Shown in pieces: positions 8,647-19,736 of a stretch of 31,107 bases of DNA. This DNA comes from Ophryocystis elektroscirrha (Eukaryota; Apicomplexa; Conoidasida; Neogregarinorida; Ophryocystidae). The stretch's first letter is position 1. Every line of letters starts with the position of its first letter. The stretch is taken from positions 1 to 31,107 of the forward strand of contig JAQIFP010000050.1 of the NCBI GenBank assembly GCA_030141585.1, given 5' to 3'. Both the position numbers and the translations under genes were made by a program. A model generated the notes under the pieces. It searched no databases and had not been told where the DNA came from. It worked only from the letters and a program-made list of their open reading frames with translations.

Positions 8647-10362
8647 TTATATATTTAACTCACTAAGTAAGGATTCCACCCATGAAGGAATTGATGGTAT
8701 AATAAGTTGATGAGTTCTCTCATAATTTGATTTCAACCCTGGATGTTGTATTAATCTATTAGAATTTAAAACAAACAAATCATTAAGTGATTGTGGAGGA
8801 TTTAGCAAATTGAGAGCTTTATACTGCATATCTGTAGATTTATATGTGAATGTCCATATATCCATCCATTCAGAAGAATTCAGCTGCTCTAAAATAGACG
8901 TTTTAAATTTGGGAAATTTGTCAGCTATAGTTTCTTGTTCAATAGATAATTTTGATTGATTTGATCCAATTTTAGAGTTTTCAAAACAGATGCCTGATTT
9001 TATATGATAGTTATTCATTTCCAAAAATGTGTCCTCCGATATAACTTCATTGCTATTTCCTATCATATAAGTTTTTAAATCATCTTGAATCTTGGATTGT
9101 GAAGGATCACTGAATTTGTCATCAGTAAACTTAATAGCTGCAGATCCAATAACTATTCTTGTTTTAAGGGGTTTAATTGATGAATGTTCATTTTGAAAGT
9201 TTTTAGGAACAGGTGTAATTATAGGATTTTTTAATGATTTAAGATGTGTAGAATGGAAATAAACATTTCTACAGCGCATCCAACCGCAGGGGATGCCATC
9301 ATGAAATTGACAAACAGCCTGTAATATCCCATTTTCAGATATTACAGCCCATCCATTTAAAGAGCCATTGTTCCAATCCCCTTCATACTTTCGACCTCTT
9401 CTTGTTATCATGGTACCCCTCCCGTGCATACAATCACATAACCAATTACCCTCTAATCTTTTACCGTATAACTGTGTCACTACACCCGGTCCACAACGGC
9501 GTCCCTTATTCCAATATCCTTCATAAATTTCACCACATTTGGATATCATTTTTCCCCATCCATGGTTTCTACCATTTTTAAATGAGCCTTCATAGTGGTA
9601 TTCACGGCTTACATATATCCCTTGCCCTTGTAATTGAAAATTTTCATCTATTGGACCATTATATACAGCAGGTAACCAAATTGATGCAAGGTAATTACTT
9701 GATGGTGAAAATACTTGATTTGGTGAAAACATCACAGTGGGTTGTACTCCAAACTGAGGTTTAAGTGTTTCATAATTCGCAGTCAGTCCAATGACGTGAA
9801 CAGTACGTAATTCATTATACTTGCAAAAGTCTAATAAAGGTACAACATATCGGCAGTCAGTTGCTAAGCCAAAACTCATATAACGCAACTTTTTAAATTC
9901 ATAGGGTTCTGTGATATTTTTAAAATTGATTGGTAATTCTGGAATCGATGAGATTTGATCACACATGCTTTGTAAAATTTCTGGAGGGCCATTAAAATCG
10001 ATATACTCGATTGTATTACGAGAGACCAGCAATAATCTTAAAAGCCAAAAAAATCGAGCTACAGCATGTCTTTTCGCAACGATCAAGGATAAATTGTCAG
10101 ACGTTATATCGGTTGGACAAGGAATATACTCCGTATACCTTTCTGACGTGCTATAGCTAGATTCATTTGAAACATCGTATGTTGCCATTAAAGTTGATAA
10201 ATCAGTTTCCATGTATTGTCTATCAATATTATCAACACGCATTTCAGCTAATTGGTGGGTAGGTCGTCTTTCGTTTGTCGGACTGTTTGGAAGTACATTT
10301 GAAGCCATAGGATTATCTAAAATATATATGCGTAACACATATAGTTGACTTGGCACAAACAC
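8647..10362 (-). CDS. MORN-repeat protein, up to 571 aa
   Basis: MORN repeats bind membranes or act as scaffolds; in protists they are common in cytoskeletal and division structures. At residues 256-345 four repeats follow one another: YEGSFKNGRNHGWG, YEGYWNKGRRCGPG, LEGNWLCDCMHGRG and YEGDWNNGSLNGWA, preceded by a degenerate one (YNGPIDENFQLQGQG, 234-248). Residues 90-200 have short Leu/Ile-rich strands (NTIEYIDFNGPP, KLRYMSFGLA, ELRTVHVIGL) that look like a leucine-rich-repeat-type fold. The C-terminal 220 residues are not recognised. It is one uninterrupted exon. The start could instead be the Met at residue 19 (10308), whose context MASNVLP is more ordinary. The neighbouring 467-aa gene is on the same strand. 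Confidence 0.85.
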   Translation of the reverse strand: MFVPSQLYVLRIYILDNPMASNVLPNSPTNERRPTHQLAEMRVDNIDRQYMETDLSTLMATYDVSNESSYSTSERYTEYIPCPTDITSDNLSLIVAKRHAVARFFWLLRLLLVSRNTIEYIDFNGPPEILQSMCDQISSIPELPINFKNITEPYEFKKLRYMSFGLATDCRYVVPLLDFCKYNELRTVHVIGLTANYETLKPQFGVQPTVMFSPNQVFSPSSNYLASIWLPAVYNGPIDENFQLQGQGIYVSREYHYEGSFKNGRNHGWGKMISKCGEIYEGYWNKGRRCGPGVVTQLYGKRLEGNWLCDCMHGRGTMITRRGRKYEGDWNNGSLNGWAVISENGILQAVCQFHDGIPCGWMRCRNVYFHSTHLKSLKNPIITPVPKNFQNEHSSIKPLKTRIVIGSAAIKFTDDKFSDPSQSKIQDDLKTYMIGNSNEVISEDTFLEMNNYHIKSGICFENSKIGSNQSKLSIEQETIADKFPKFKTSILEQLNSSEWMDIWTFTYKSTDMQYKALNLLNPPQSLNDLFVLNSNRLIQHPGLKSNYERTHQLIIPSIPSWVESLLSELNI

Positions 10363-10373
10363 ATTTAATCAAA

Positions 10374-10387
10374 AATTAATTTATTTA

Positions 10388-10433
<46 letters not shown>

Positions 10434-10438
10434 TAATT
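10374..10438. repeat. 65-bp inverted repeat with a (TA)n core
   Basis: A 16-bp left arm at 10374-10389 (AATTAATTTATTTATA) is matched exactly by its reverse complement at 10423-10438. The 33 bases between are almost pure TA, so the whole block can fold into a cruciform. It lies just upstream of the MORN gene start, between it and the end of the 467-aa gene. Confidence 0.7.
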
Positions 10439-10541
10439 ATTTATACATATATTATACTATATATCATTTTCAAAGTACTTAAAGTATAACTTGAATTCAA
10501 AAATCTTGGAATTATACTTATCAGTAATTTATATAATATAT

Positions 10542-11945
10542 TCATAAACACTTGCCTGTATCTTGAGAAGCTTCGCTGGATTCTGATAAGGGCAAATTAA
10601 ATTCAATTAAAGTTTCTTCTAAACTGTTGTCTTGCTCAGAGTGAGCACAAGGACAAGAATTGTTTGATGAGCTTAGGTCATGATTAGAATCAGACTCATC
10701 TATATTAGAATAAGCGTTAGGTTCTTGAGCCGAGTAACTAGATAAGTTTGATTGATTAGAATTGATGCATGATTGAACAGAAACAGAATTAATACAAGAG
10801 TGACATAAGCACTTGTAGAAACCAGGCTCCACTCGTATAGTTTTGAGCGGAGACTGAGCTAAAATGCTAAAGAAATAATTATCATCTTTCCCCCTCAGTT
10901 TGTTCCACCAACTATCTAGAACAACATGTTCAATTACAAGATCATTGTTGTCAGTTGGGGGGATTACTGGATCAAAAAATGATTTTTTACGATTTAAAAA
11001 CATTGAAGGACACATATAGCGAACGCTTTCTTTTTTAGACTTCCATAAATTATAGGTATCGGAACTGTTAACTTGAATAAAAGGCTTTAAATTGAGAGCA
11101 AAATTTATACGTATAATTTCTCGAGCATCCATAAATGAGAATATGTTTTGCATAATACTCGTATTCTGGGTAATCGATCGGTAAAATTGACTAAGAATAT
11201 ATTCTTGGGGGTCGGCTGTATATGATAAATTATTAACATTTTTTCCTAGTAAATATATAGGAGACTTTATATTATTAAATTTGGTAGTTTTACTTATATA
11301 TGATAATGGAATATTACTTTTTATAGCGATAAGTTGTTGCAATCTTGTTATATTTTGAACTGACCCATTTAGTGTATTGATTAATATATTATATATTTCT
11401 GTACTTATATATTTGCTCGTCATTTTGAATGATTTGACATTATCGTGTATTTGTTTGGGTGTGAGGTAATTATTGAAATTTTCGTGTAGTAAATCCCACA
11501 AATTAAAATAAAATATAGAAGCTGAGTCGCCTAAAACTAAAAAATTTAGTACTTTAACAGTATTCAAATCCAAGATTTCACAAAATAACTGTATTTGATT
11601 TAAACACTTTACAAAGTAAAGTCCATCTTCACGTTTGCTGGTTGATTTACTCAAATAATTCAAGCAACGTAACGTTTTTTGCTTTAATTTCAAATAAAGA
11701 AAATCCTTATATTTTGCTTGTCTTGTTGCAGGAGTTTTTTTCAAACTTTCGTTTAAGTTGTTAATGTTCCTTAATTCTACTGATTGATCATTGGTTAATA
11801 TAGTTCTGTTTTTAGTCAACGTTGTGGTAAAAAACCCACTCTGTACATCGATTGATAATCTGGCTTGATGGGAGGGGGTTCCAGGAGCTGTGCTTGGACA
11901 TTGTATTTTACGTACAATCGGTAAGAATGCATTAGAAGGAAGCAT
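10542..11945 (-). CDS. F-box-like protein of unknown function, 467 aa
   Basis: The family is not firmly recognised. A segment near residues 265-300 (SIMQNIFSFMDAREIIRINF, then TYNLWKSKK) resembles an F-box, the site that docks Skp1 in ubiquitin ligases, but the usual Leu-Pro start is missing. A short strand pattern near 355-375 (VVLDSWWNKL, then SPLKTIRVEPG) is like a leucine-rich repeat. The C-terminal 90 residues are Ser/Asn/Glu-rich with Cys pairs (CLCHSC, CPCAHS) that could bind metal. It is one exon and ends in TGA, the only TGA stop in the window. A donor-like GTGTTT just before that stop leaves open a further exon. Confidence 0.6.
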   Translation of the reverse strand: MLPSNAFLPIVRKIQCPSTAPGTPSHQARLSIDVQSGFFTTTLTKNRTILTNDQSVELRNINNLNESLKKTPATRQAKYKDFLYLKLKQKTLRCLNYLSKSTSKREDGLYFVKCLNQIQLFCEILDLNTVKVLNFLVLGDSASIFYFNLWDLLHENFNNYLTPKQIHDNVKSFKMTSKYISTEIYNILINTLNGSVQNITRLQQLIAIKSNIPLSYISKTTKFNNIKSPIYLLGKNVNNLSYTADPQEYILSQFYRSITQNTSIMQNIFSFMDAREIIRINFALNLKPFIQVNSSDTYNLWKSKKESVRYMCPSMFLNRKKSFFDPVIPPTDNNDLVIEHVVLDSWWNKLRGKDDNYFFSILAQSPLKTIRVEPGFYKCLCHSCINSVSVQSCINSNQSNLSSYSAQEPNAYSNIDESDSNHDLSSSNNSCPCAHSEQDNSLEETLIEFNLPLSESSEASQDTGKCL

Positions 11946-12334
11946 AATTTTTGGTTATTTAATTTAGTTTCATTACAAGCTTAAGCTTAAGAGTTTTTCT
12001 TCACTCCAATTCTTTAAGACTAAATATCTCACAGGAATGATGGTCAAAAAATTTTTGGTATAAATTATATCTTATAATCGAACAAACATTTCTTTATAAT
12101 AGAATAAAAAAATTATATGGAAATAAAAAACCAAAATTGAATAATATATTTATTCAAAATTAGAAAATATGAAAAGCAACAATAGAAAAATTTAACTGAT
12201 ATACTTATAGGTTTGATTGCTTAAGATTATATTGATCCTATAATTACAATCTTGTAATCTATACTTTTTCAAATTTTCTGTTTGTCTCGTACTTTGCTTG
12301 ACATACAAAATTTAAAAAAAATATTCTTTGCTTG
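11946..12334. other. Intergenic region with no gene seen
   Basis: These 389 bp lie between two minus-strand genes. All frames are closed and there is no repeat or RNA-like structure that I can see. By position they hold the 467-aa gene's promoter and the DRG1 3' end. Confidence 0.6.
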
Positions 12335-13846
12335 TTATTTTTTCACAACTTGTACAACATCTTCATCGTATAAAACATGATCTTTTCCAACCTATCAAGC
12401 TATTAAATAATTCTTTTAAATTACTTTTTGCGGGTTGTGTTTCACAGATTTTCCCCACACCATTGCATATTTAAAATCAACTAATAATTGTTTATGAATT
12501 CTATTAAAAATTTAAAATAAAAATTAAATTACCTTCTACAAAAATCTTCAACACGCCTATGTGCATTGGGTAATATTACAGGAGCGCTGTAATCTGGAAT
12601 TTGTCCCTAATATCTATCTTATTATATATTTTTCTACTTTTGGTTTAGTGTATACTCGTATAAGGTCCAGATACTGCCAAATTTTTTCAATAAGCTCATC
12701 AAAGTTCCACTCATGATGAGCTGATATAGGTACATGATGAGGTATTCTCGCGAGTATATCTAATTCTAAAGCACAGTTTATGTACAAACATGAGCATTGC
12801 ACATGTTGTACTGCCAAATATTTTACCTTCAATTGTTATTTGATCTATTTTATTAAGAACGTATATGCACGGAATATATACTCTATTGCCTTCAATGACA
12901 TCAATTATATCATCAACTGTTGCATCACACCAAATTCCAAATGTTGCATTATGTATACGATATTCATGACATATAGATTTTATGATTTGATCATCAATAT
13001 TTGTTAAAGGAACAGAATTAGATATAACAATACCGCCTTTATCTCTTTTTGTGAATGTAATATTAGGAGGTTTTTTATTTAACCTAAATTTGTAATTTAG
13101 ATAAAAAGTAAACAATAATAATTAAAATACATACCTTATTCCAAATCCTTCTAATTCCCTCTCTACAATTTGTTTATGAACCAATGATTTCATACAATCT
13201 AGGATAACTAAAATCAGACCACAAGTTCTTGCAACTGCAATAACTTGCTTTCCTCGTCCTTTTCCATCTTTTGCACCTTCAATAATTCCTGGTAGATCTA
13301 ATAACTGTAATTTAGCTCCCTATAATTGAATAAGTTTTTATTATTAATATATACCTTATATTGAAAAACTCCGGGAACACATGTTAGAGTTGTAAATTCG
13401 TAATCTGCGACCTCGGAAAAAGTTCCTATAAAAAATCTCAAATAAATGATCAATAATACAATTTTTTGCGTCAAAATCTAAAACTATTACTGTGTATTAC
13501 GTTTAATTATAACTAAATATTCTCATGTAAATTAAGTGTAACATATACGATACCTGTTATTTTATTTAAAAATGTCGATTTCCCTACAGAAGGAAATCCT
13601 ATTAATCCAATTCTTGCATCACCGGTTTTGGATACGTCAAAACCATCGGATTCTCCTTTGCCACCACTTTTAGCGCCACCCTCAATCTAAATAGTCTAAA
13701 TATAAAGAAGTTCATTAACATACAAGCTGTGCTTTTAAACGAGCTAATTTAGCTTTTAAAAGGCCAAGATGATAATTTGTAGCTTTATTTTTTTGGGTTT
13801 TGGCCATTTCATTTTCAATTTCAGCTATCTTCTGTAAAACACTCAT
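12335..13846 (-). CDS. DRG1: Developmentally regulated GTPase DRG1/Rbg1, 9 exons, 367 aa
   Basis: DRG1 is a cytosolic translational GTPase of the Obg family that binds ribosomes with a DFRP partner and relieves stalls. Minus-strand exons: 13846-13724, 13686-13554, 13425-13355, 13319-13135, 13083-12827, 12765-12638, 12606-12533, 12500-12425 and 12391-12335. All eight introns (31-128 nt) keep frame, giving 367 aa, the same length as human DRG1. The N-terminal helix reads [19 protein letters not shown]1 is GFPSVGKST (71-79), G3 DLPG (117-120) and G4 NKID (248-251). [20 protein letters not shown] and [20 protein letters not shown] match the family closely. The C-terminal TGS domain ends [17 protein letters not shown]. 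It is divergent from Nup98-96 across 164 bp. Confidence 0.97.
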
Positions 13847-14010
13847 TTATTTAGCGTTTTTAATAGTGTACCAGGTAACTAATGCTGCTTATGTTAATTA
13901 TTCTGAAAAGTTTCGAAACAAAAATCTTTTTATAATTTTTACTCATGCGACTTATTTATAAAAACTAGTTTTGCATCTATAATTCTTCAAGCTTTAAATT
14001 AGTCTGTTAA
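13847..14010. promoter_or_regulatory. Shared divergent promoter region, DRG1 / Nup98-96
   Basis: These 164 bp separate the start codons of two divergent, presumably constitutive genes. No specific motif stands out; the role is inferred from position. Confidence 0.5.
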
Positions 14011-17000
14011 ATGTTTAGTTCACTTAATAACAGTATATTTGGAAAAGCACCTGCTACCAATCAATCAATTTTTTCAACGAATACACCAGCACAAATAACC
14101 AGCGGGAGTATTTTTGATAATTCATCAGCTGCGAAAACCGGGTTTGGTGTGCCCTCAACAACAGGTATGTTTCATTTCGTTACAAGTTAATATGTTAACT
14201 TATTAATCGAACATACTCAACTTATATGAACAGGTTCTTTGTTTGGCTCAACAAATCAAAATACTAGTCAAAACTCGTTATTCGGAAATACTTTTCCTCC
14301 TTCTAATAACACTTTTAATAATTTTAATGCACCCAAAACTAATTTATTTGATACAGCTCAAAGTACTCAATCTCCTTTCGGCAGTGCAAGTAATCACTTT
14401 ATGATAGATTACGTTGGAATTCATTTTTTACAATGAACTGTGTAATTGTATATGTGCTGTATATTATATTTGATAACACTAAATTTTGTATATATTCAGT
14501 ACAGAATTTATATTTTTTCGTGTAAGCAATCAAGTTTAATATAATCTTAATAAAATTATTAAATTATATTATGCGTGTTGGGAATATATTCTTTACGTAT
14601 AGACACAAATAACAATACCTTAAGTGGCTCAAGTCTTTTTAATGCAACTCAACCTCAAAGCACGAGTATGTTCGGTTCGACGGCTCAGCCACAAACTACA
14701 AGTTTATTTGGAAGCACAACCCAGCAGCCTACGACAAGTTTGTTTGATGCCAATAAGCCTGTCAATAATACATTTCTACCTTTTCAAATTATGGGAACAA
14801 AAAATATCACTTGGCGCGATGAATACCGCCAAGATTTAGCTGGGCGTATCCAATGCATAACAAATTTACCTGATATTAACCAGAACAAAGTAAATATAAT
14901 AATTATACTAACAATGCATATTAAACAATATAATTATGTTTGTTTACATAAGTGAAAAAGTACTGAAAGCGTTTATTATTAGTCTTAGTTTTTTGTTTTA
15001 TATAATTATTAAGTGAAAGTGAAGTAATTTTAGTTATATATATACATATTTCCCATATTTATGACGAAATAAGTACATGAGCTGAAATTTATCAATCATG
15101 TACCTCTATATTCAATAATTATAGACGTTAGAAGAACTTCGCTGGGAAGATTATCAGTTACAAAGATGTCCCAAAAAACCTACTTCCACTTTTGCATCAA
15201 CTCAACCTAAAACTACATCAGGGCTTTTTGGTACATCAATAACTACACCAGCCAATACTAATTTATTTGGTTCAACTTCATCTTTATTTGGAAATTCGCA
15301 ACCAGCGACAACTTCTCAACCATCTACAGGTTTATTTGGATCTATGAGTGGCAGTGGCGTTTTTGACATGAATAAACCAGCTGCTACAAATGTATTTGGA
15401 AATCAACCAACTACAGGATTTATGTCATCAACCAATACGTTTGGTAATCTTCCAGCAATAGCAAACCAAAATACAAATACGAGTACTTCTTTATTTGGAT
15501 CACAGGATGTAAATAATAATTCATTGTTTAAGCCAGCTGCCACCAATAATATAATGAACTCTACAACAACACCCACAACAAGCTTATTTGGAAGTACCAA
15601 TAACTCGTTTGGAACATTACAAAACACTAATACAACTCCTAGTACAGGTCTATTTGGTAAGCCGTTGTATTAATTTTATACAATTTGTATACTTATAATT
15701 TATGAATATGAAAACTTAATTATAAATGATTATTGCAAAAATTTATATGTGTTAGGTTCAACACAACCTTCAAATACTTCAAGCTTGTTTGGTTTAAATA
15801 AAGCGACTGCTCCTACTCCTGGAGGAGGTTTATTTGGAACGACTTCATCAACTAATGCGGTGGCCCCAACCACTACAAGCAGTTTATTTGGAGGAAATAC
15901 ACAAACGAACCCTGTTCCTGCATTACCCCAGCCAACAGGAGGATTATTTTCTTCGACTGATACCAATTCTTTGGCACCCAAAGCTCAGCCATTTTCTGGA
16001 GGTTTATTTGGATCAACAACAGATAAACCTTCTACATTTCTACCTAACTCAAATTTATTCTCTACAAATAATCCTACAACGTCATCTATAAGTCAACCTG
16101 GAAGTAGTGTAATGAACACTCCTTTCTCTCAGTCACTGGGAAATACAACAAATACTAGTTTATTCAATACACAGCCAGCTGGACAATCACTTGGTATGCG
16201 TGGTTTATTTGGTAGTACTACTCAACCTAAAGCACCTTCTATGTTTGGCTCGTCATTACTGAATAGCACTACTACTCCTCAATTGGGAGCAAACACACAA
16301 AGTTTATTTGGTACTGGACAGCCAAACCTTACACAAACCACGCAACCCTCTTTATTCAATACAGGCTCTTCTCTATATGGAAACACAGCTACTACTGGAA
16401 CTTTAACAGGAGGAAATGTCAACTTAAATTCATCTTTAGGTGGAACGAATCCGTCTAGTAATTTTTCTTTCAATAATTTATCAAACACAAATACAAATGT
16501 TTCCAACACGACAGCTAACACTGGTACGGCATTACAGTCAGCTGTATCACTAATTGATCCTTACGGTTTATCCAGACTGCAAAAACATAGTAACAATTAT
16601 ATAAATACAAGTCTAGGTGGTTATAGCGTCGCAAATCCTTTTAATTTTCCAGTTACTGGGGTCATTTTACCTACCCATTATAGAACGTGTCGATCAGCTA
16701 CATTCGCTCAACTCTGGAAACCTTTACCAGAATATTCTGCGGAACATCGCAGACAACCAGTAAGTTCCTCTATTACACCTAAACGTATATCACGGAACCG
16801 TCCAAGCACGGAAAATCGTTCAGCTAATAAATCACAAATACAATCTGAGTCACAGCAACAAATCATAGACACTTGGTCTCCCTTTCCTCAAACGGGTGGG
16901 AATCCAGAATGTGCTATAGGCGCTGGCATTTATTCCTCTCGTAGAAAAGACCCAACAACAGAAGATGATTTGTCTGGTAACTTTAAGGAAAGTACATCTA

Positions 17001-19698
17001 ACAAGAATTTTTCACCATCTGTTTCAGCTAAAGCAAAGCATGAAAATTTAGACTCCGACCTATACATATATGGTTCGAACCCGAATCAGCTCAAATCAAT
17101 AAGAAAATCTATTGAAGATTCACGTATAAGTGACGCATCATTATGGCTAAGTCAGTCTATATTATGGAAGCCTGCACAGGATTCAATTAACAATAATGAA
17201 CCTAAGACCCTTATAACAACTGAAACCCCACCATCTGAACCAAAATTAAGTAAAACTCCTTTAACAAACATATTTAAAGAATTCCGTTACGAAAAACTAG
17301 CTTTTAAACGTAATGTGATATTGACTCAAAACGATTATACTTTAAGACCTTCTCTTGAAGTATTAGAAACTTACACTGAAGACCAACTTGCCAATGTAAT
17401 AGATTTCACAGTAATTCGAGGAAATTATGGTGAAATAATGTGGATAGGAGTAACGGACATTCGTGGCATCAATATAGATCAGACTGTTAAAATTGAAAAA
17501 AGAGCTGTTGAAGTATATCCAGAAGCATATCTTGAGGAAACTAGGCAAGATGTGCCTCCAGTTGGAGTTGGATTGAATAAACCAGCTATTGTTACGTTGT
17601 ACAATTGTGGCCCCAAAACAGAAAAGCTTTCCAAAAATGCTACTGAAGAAGAAAAACAAGCTCTTTACGAAAGCCATGTTCGTAATATGCGTCAGTATAC
17701 GGAAAAACTTGGTGCTCAGTTTATTTCTATATCTCAAGATGGTGTATGGAAGTAAGTTTATAAAGCTATTTATTACAAAAATTACTATATGAACAATAAT
17801 AATTTAAACAATGATAATATATTCATATTTGTTTATATCTACACTTGAAATGTTTATTGTTAGCATTATTAGTATTATATATCATTCTGTTTCAGATTTC
17901 GAGTCGAGCATTTTAGCAGATACGCTTTACAAGAAGGAGATATAGATGATAATGATGATGGTGGTGATATTAATTTTACAGGTATTTTTTTTCTTAATAA
18001 TTTTGTAAAAAAAAAACTTATCAAATAAATAGACTCTTTTAAATTAAATATAATCATAAGCCCTTATTATATATTTTAGCTGGGAATACTAAGAAAATTG
18101 AACTTGATTCAAAAAAAAAAATTATAGAAGCCAAAAAACCTAAAAATGAAAAATCACTTGAGGGTAAATAATTTTCAAGACCTGAACTTTTTTAGATTAT
18201 TACAAACACAATTTCCAATTTCTTTTATCAAAATTAGAAGATAAAAAGGATATGATAAAACCTGATTTTCAATATCCACCAAAATTACAGATATTGCCAA
18301 CTTTAAAATATTACGCTATTGATAAATGCAGCGGGAGTTTAAATTTATTTCATATTGAGCCAATTAACGAATATATGAAAAACTCTTTAGATTCATTCAT
18401 GCAATCAATCTTTGAGATCCTAGATCGAAAAATAGCTATCAACAGTACTACTGTCATAGAAACAGACAAGTATATTTCATATTCAGACTATATATTTATA
18501 GAATTATTTTGTCCCGAACAGCCCTCATTAATAAGAATGATAGTTCTTTGGAAACCTGGTCACTAATAAAATTGCTATATGGATCTCTAGCTCCTATAAT
18601 AGGTATTGTAAAATATACATTTTTTTACAAAATAACAGACATAGTTTTCAAAAGATTGCAATCTGTAATATAATTATTTTAGGCGTTTTAGAGGAAGACG
18701 AATTATGCCAGGAATCCCGCCAAAGACTTCATCTTTTTAGTCAATGGCTCAAACATGTCAATCGAAATAATACAAAACTGTCAGATTTTGCTGATATGAA
18801 TGATACCTCAAGCCTTAGACGTGTGGATGAAGCGTTATATTACATAACTCACAATGATGTAATTACAGTTTACTTATATGTATATATAACTTTAGATGGA
18901 AAAAGCAGTTAATTGCCTATTGACTCCTGTTTCTAGCAATAATCAAGATTTTTTACACTTGGCTTTATGCGTTGCTAGTCTGGGCGCCGCAGCAAATGCT
19001 TCTCCTATCAATAGAGAATCTCATTATCGACAAGTAATATTAATTCTGCTTCAATTTTTATTGATTTATACACCTCTTTCTCTAATGAATATTTGTGTTT
19101 TCAGTTGTGCACATGGCAAAAACAAGGTTTATACACAAAAATACCTTCTCAAATACTGAGAATTCATCATATTATAGCAGGTTGTATAGATCAACTGGTA
19201 GCAGCTAAAATGCCAGATTGGCGTACTTTGTTGGCGTTACTTATATGGTTTCTTTCGCCTGATGCCACTTTATATATTCGTCAAAATGAAATCAATAATC
19301 AAAAAGCTGCATCAGAGCTCTTAAACGCTCATTTTGAGAAACAAAAAATTTCACAACAATCCAAAAAACGTTCTAGACAACAAAATGTATTTTCTAATAG
19401 TTCTCAAACCGATTTATCACAAAAGCAAAAATCTATTGACGAAAGTCCATTACTTACAAGAAATACAGTTTCTGAGTTTCCAGCTGTTCATCCCAGAACA
19501 TCTCAAGTTATTCAACGTGTAAAAAAATGCTATTTTCTCTATTTATTTAGGCCATAGAGTCTTATGAAAAGCTTCTTAATCGAAAGGATTCTCGTGCTCC
19601 CCTTCCAGTATCTTTTTACAATAGAAAACATGCTACAAATATGGCTAAGCAAATTGAAAGTCCGCAGTTTAATCTTTTAAAGTACTAAATAATAATAG

Positions 19699-19736
<38 letters not shown>

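Noticed and set aside
10542..10544. Reassigned TGA codon
   Set aside because: TGA does not occur inside any exon I joined, and the one terminal TGA is consistent with an ordinary stop. There is no evidence for a changed code.
12614..13115. Two separate minus-strand frames as small genes
   Set aside because: They are consecutive DRG1 exons plus retained intron; the 61-nt intron 12766-12826 joins them in frame.
15403..15981. Minus-strand frames opposite the Nup98 FG-repeat exons
   Set aside because: Their Val/Leu/Pro/Asn-rich translations are simply the complement of repetitive GLFG/Thr codons.
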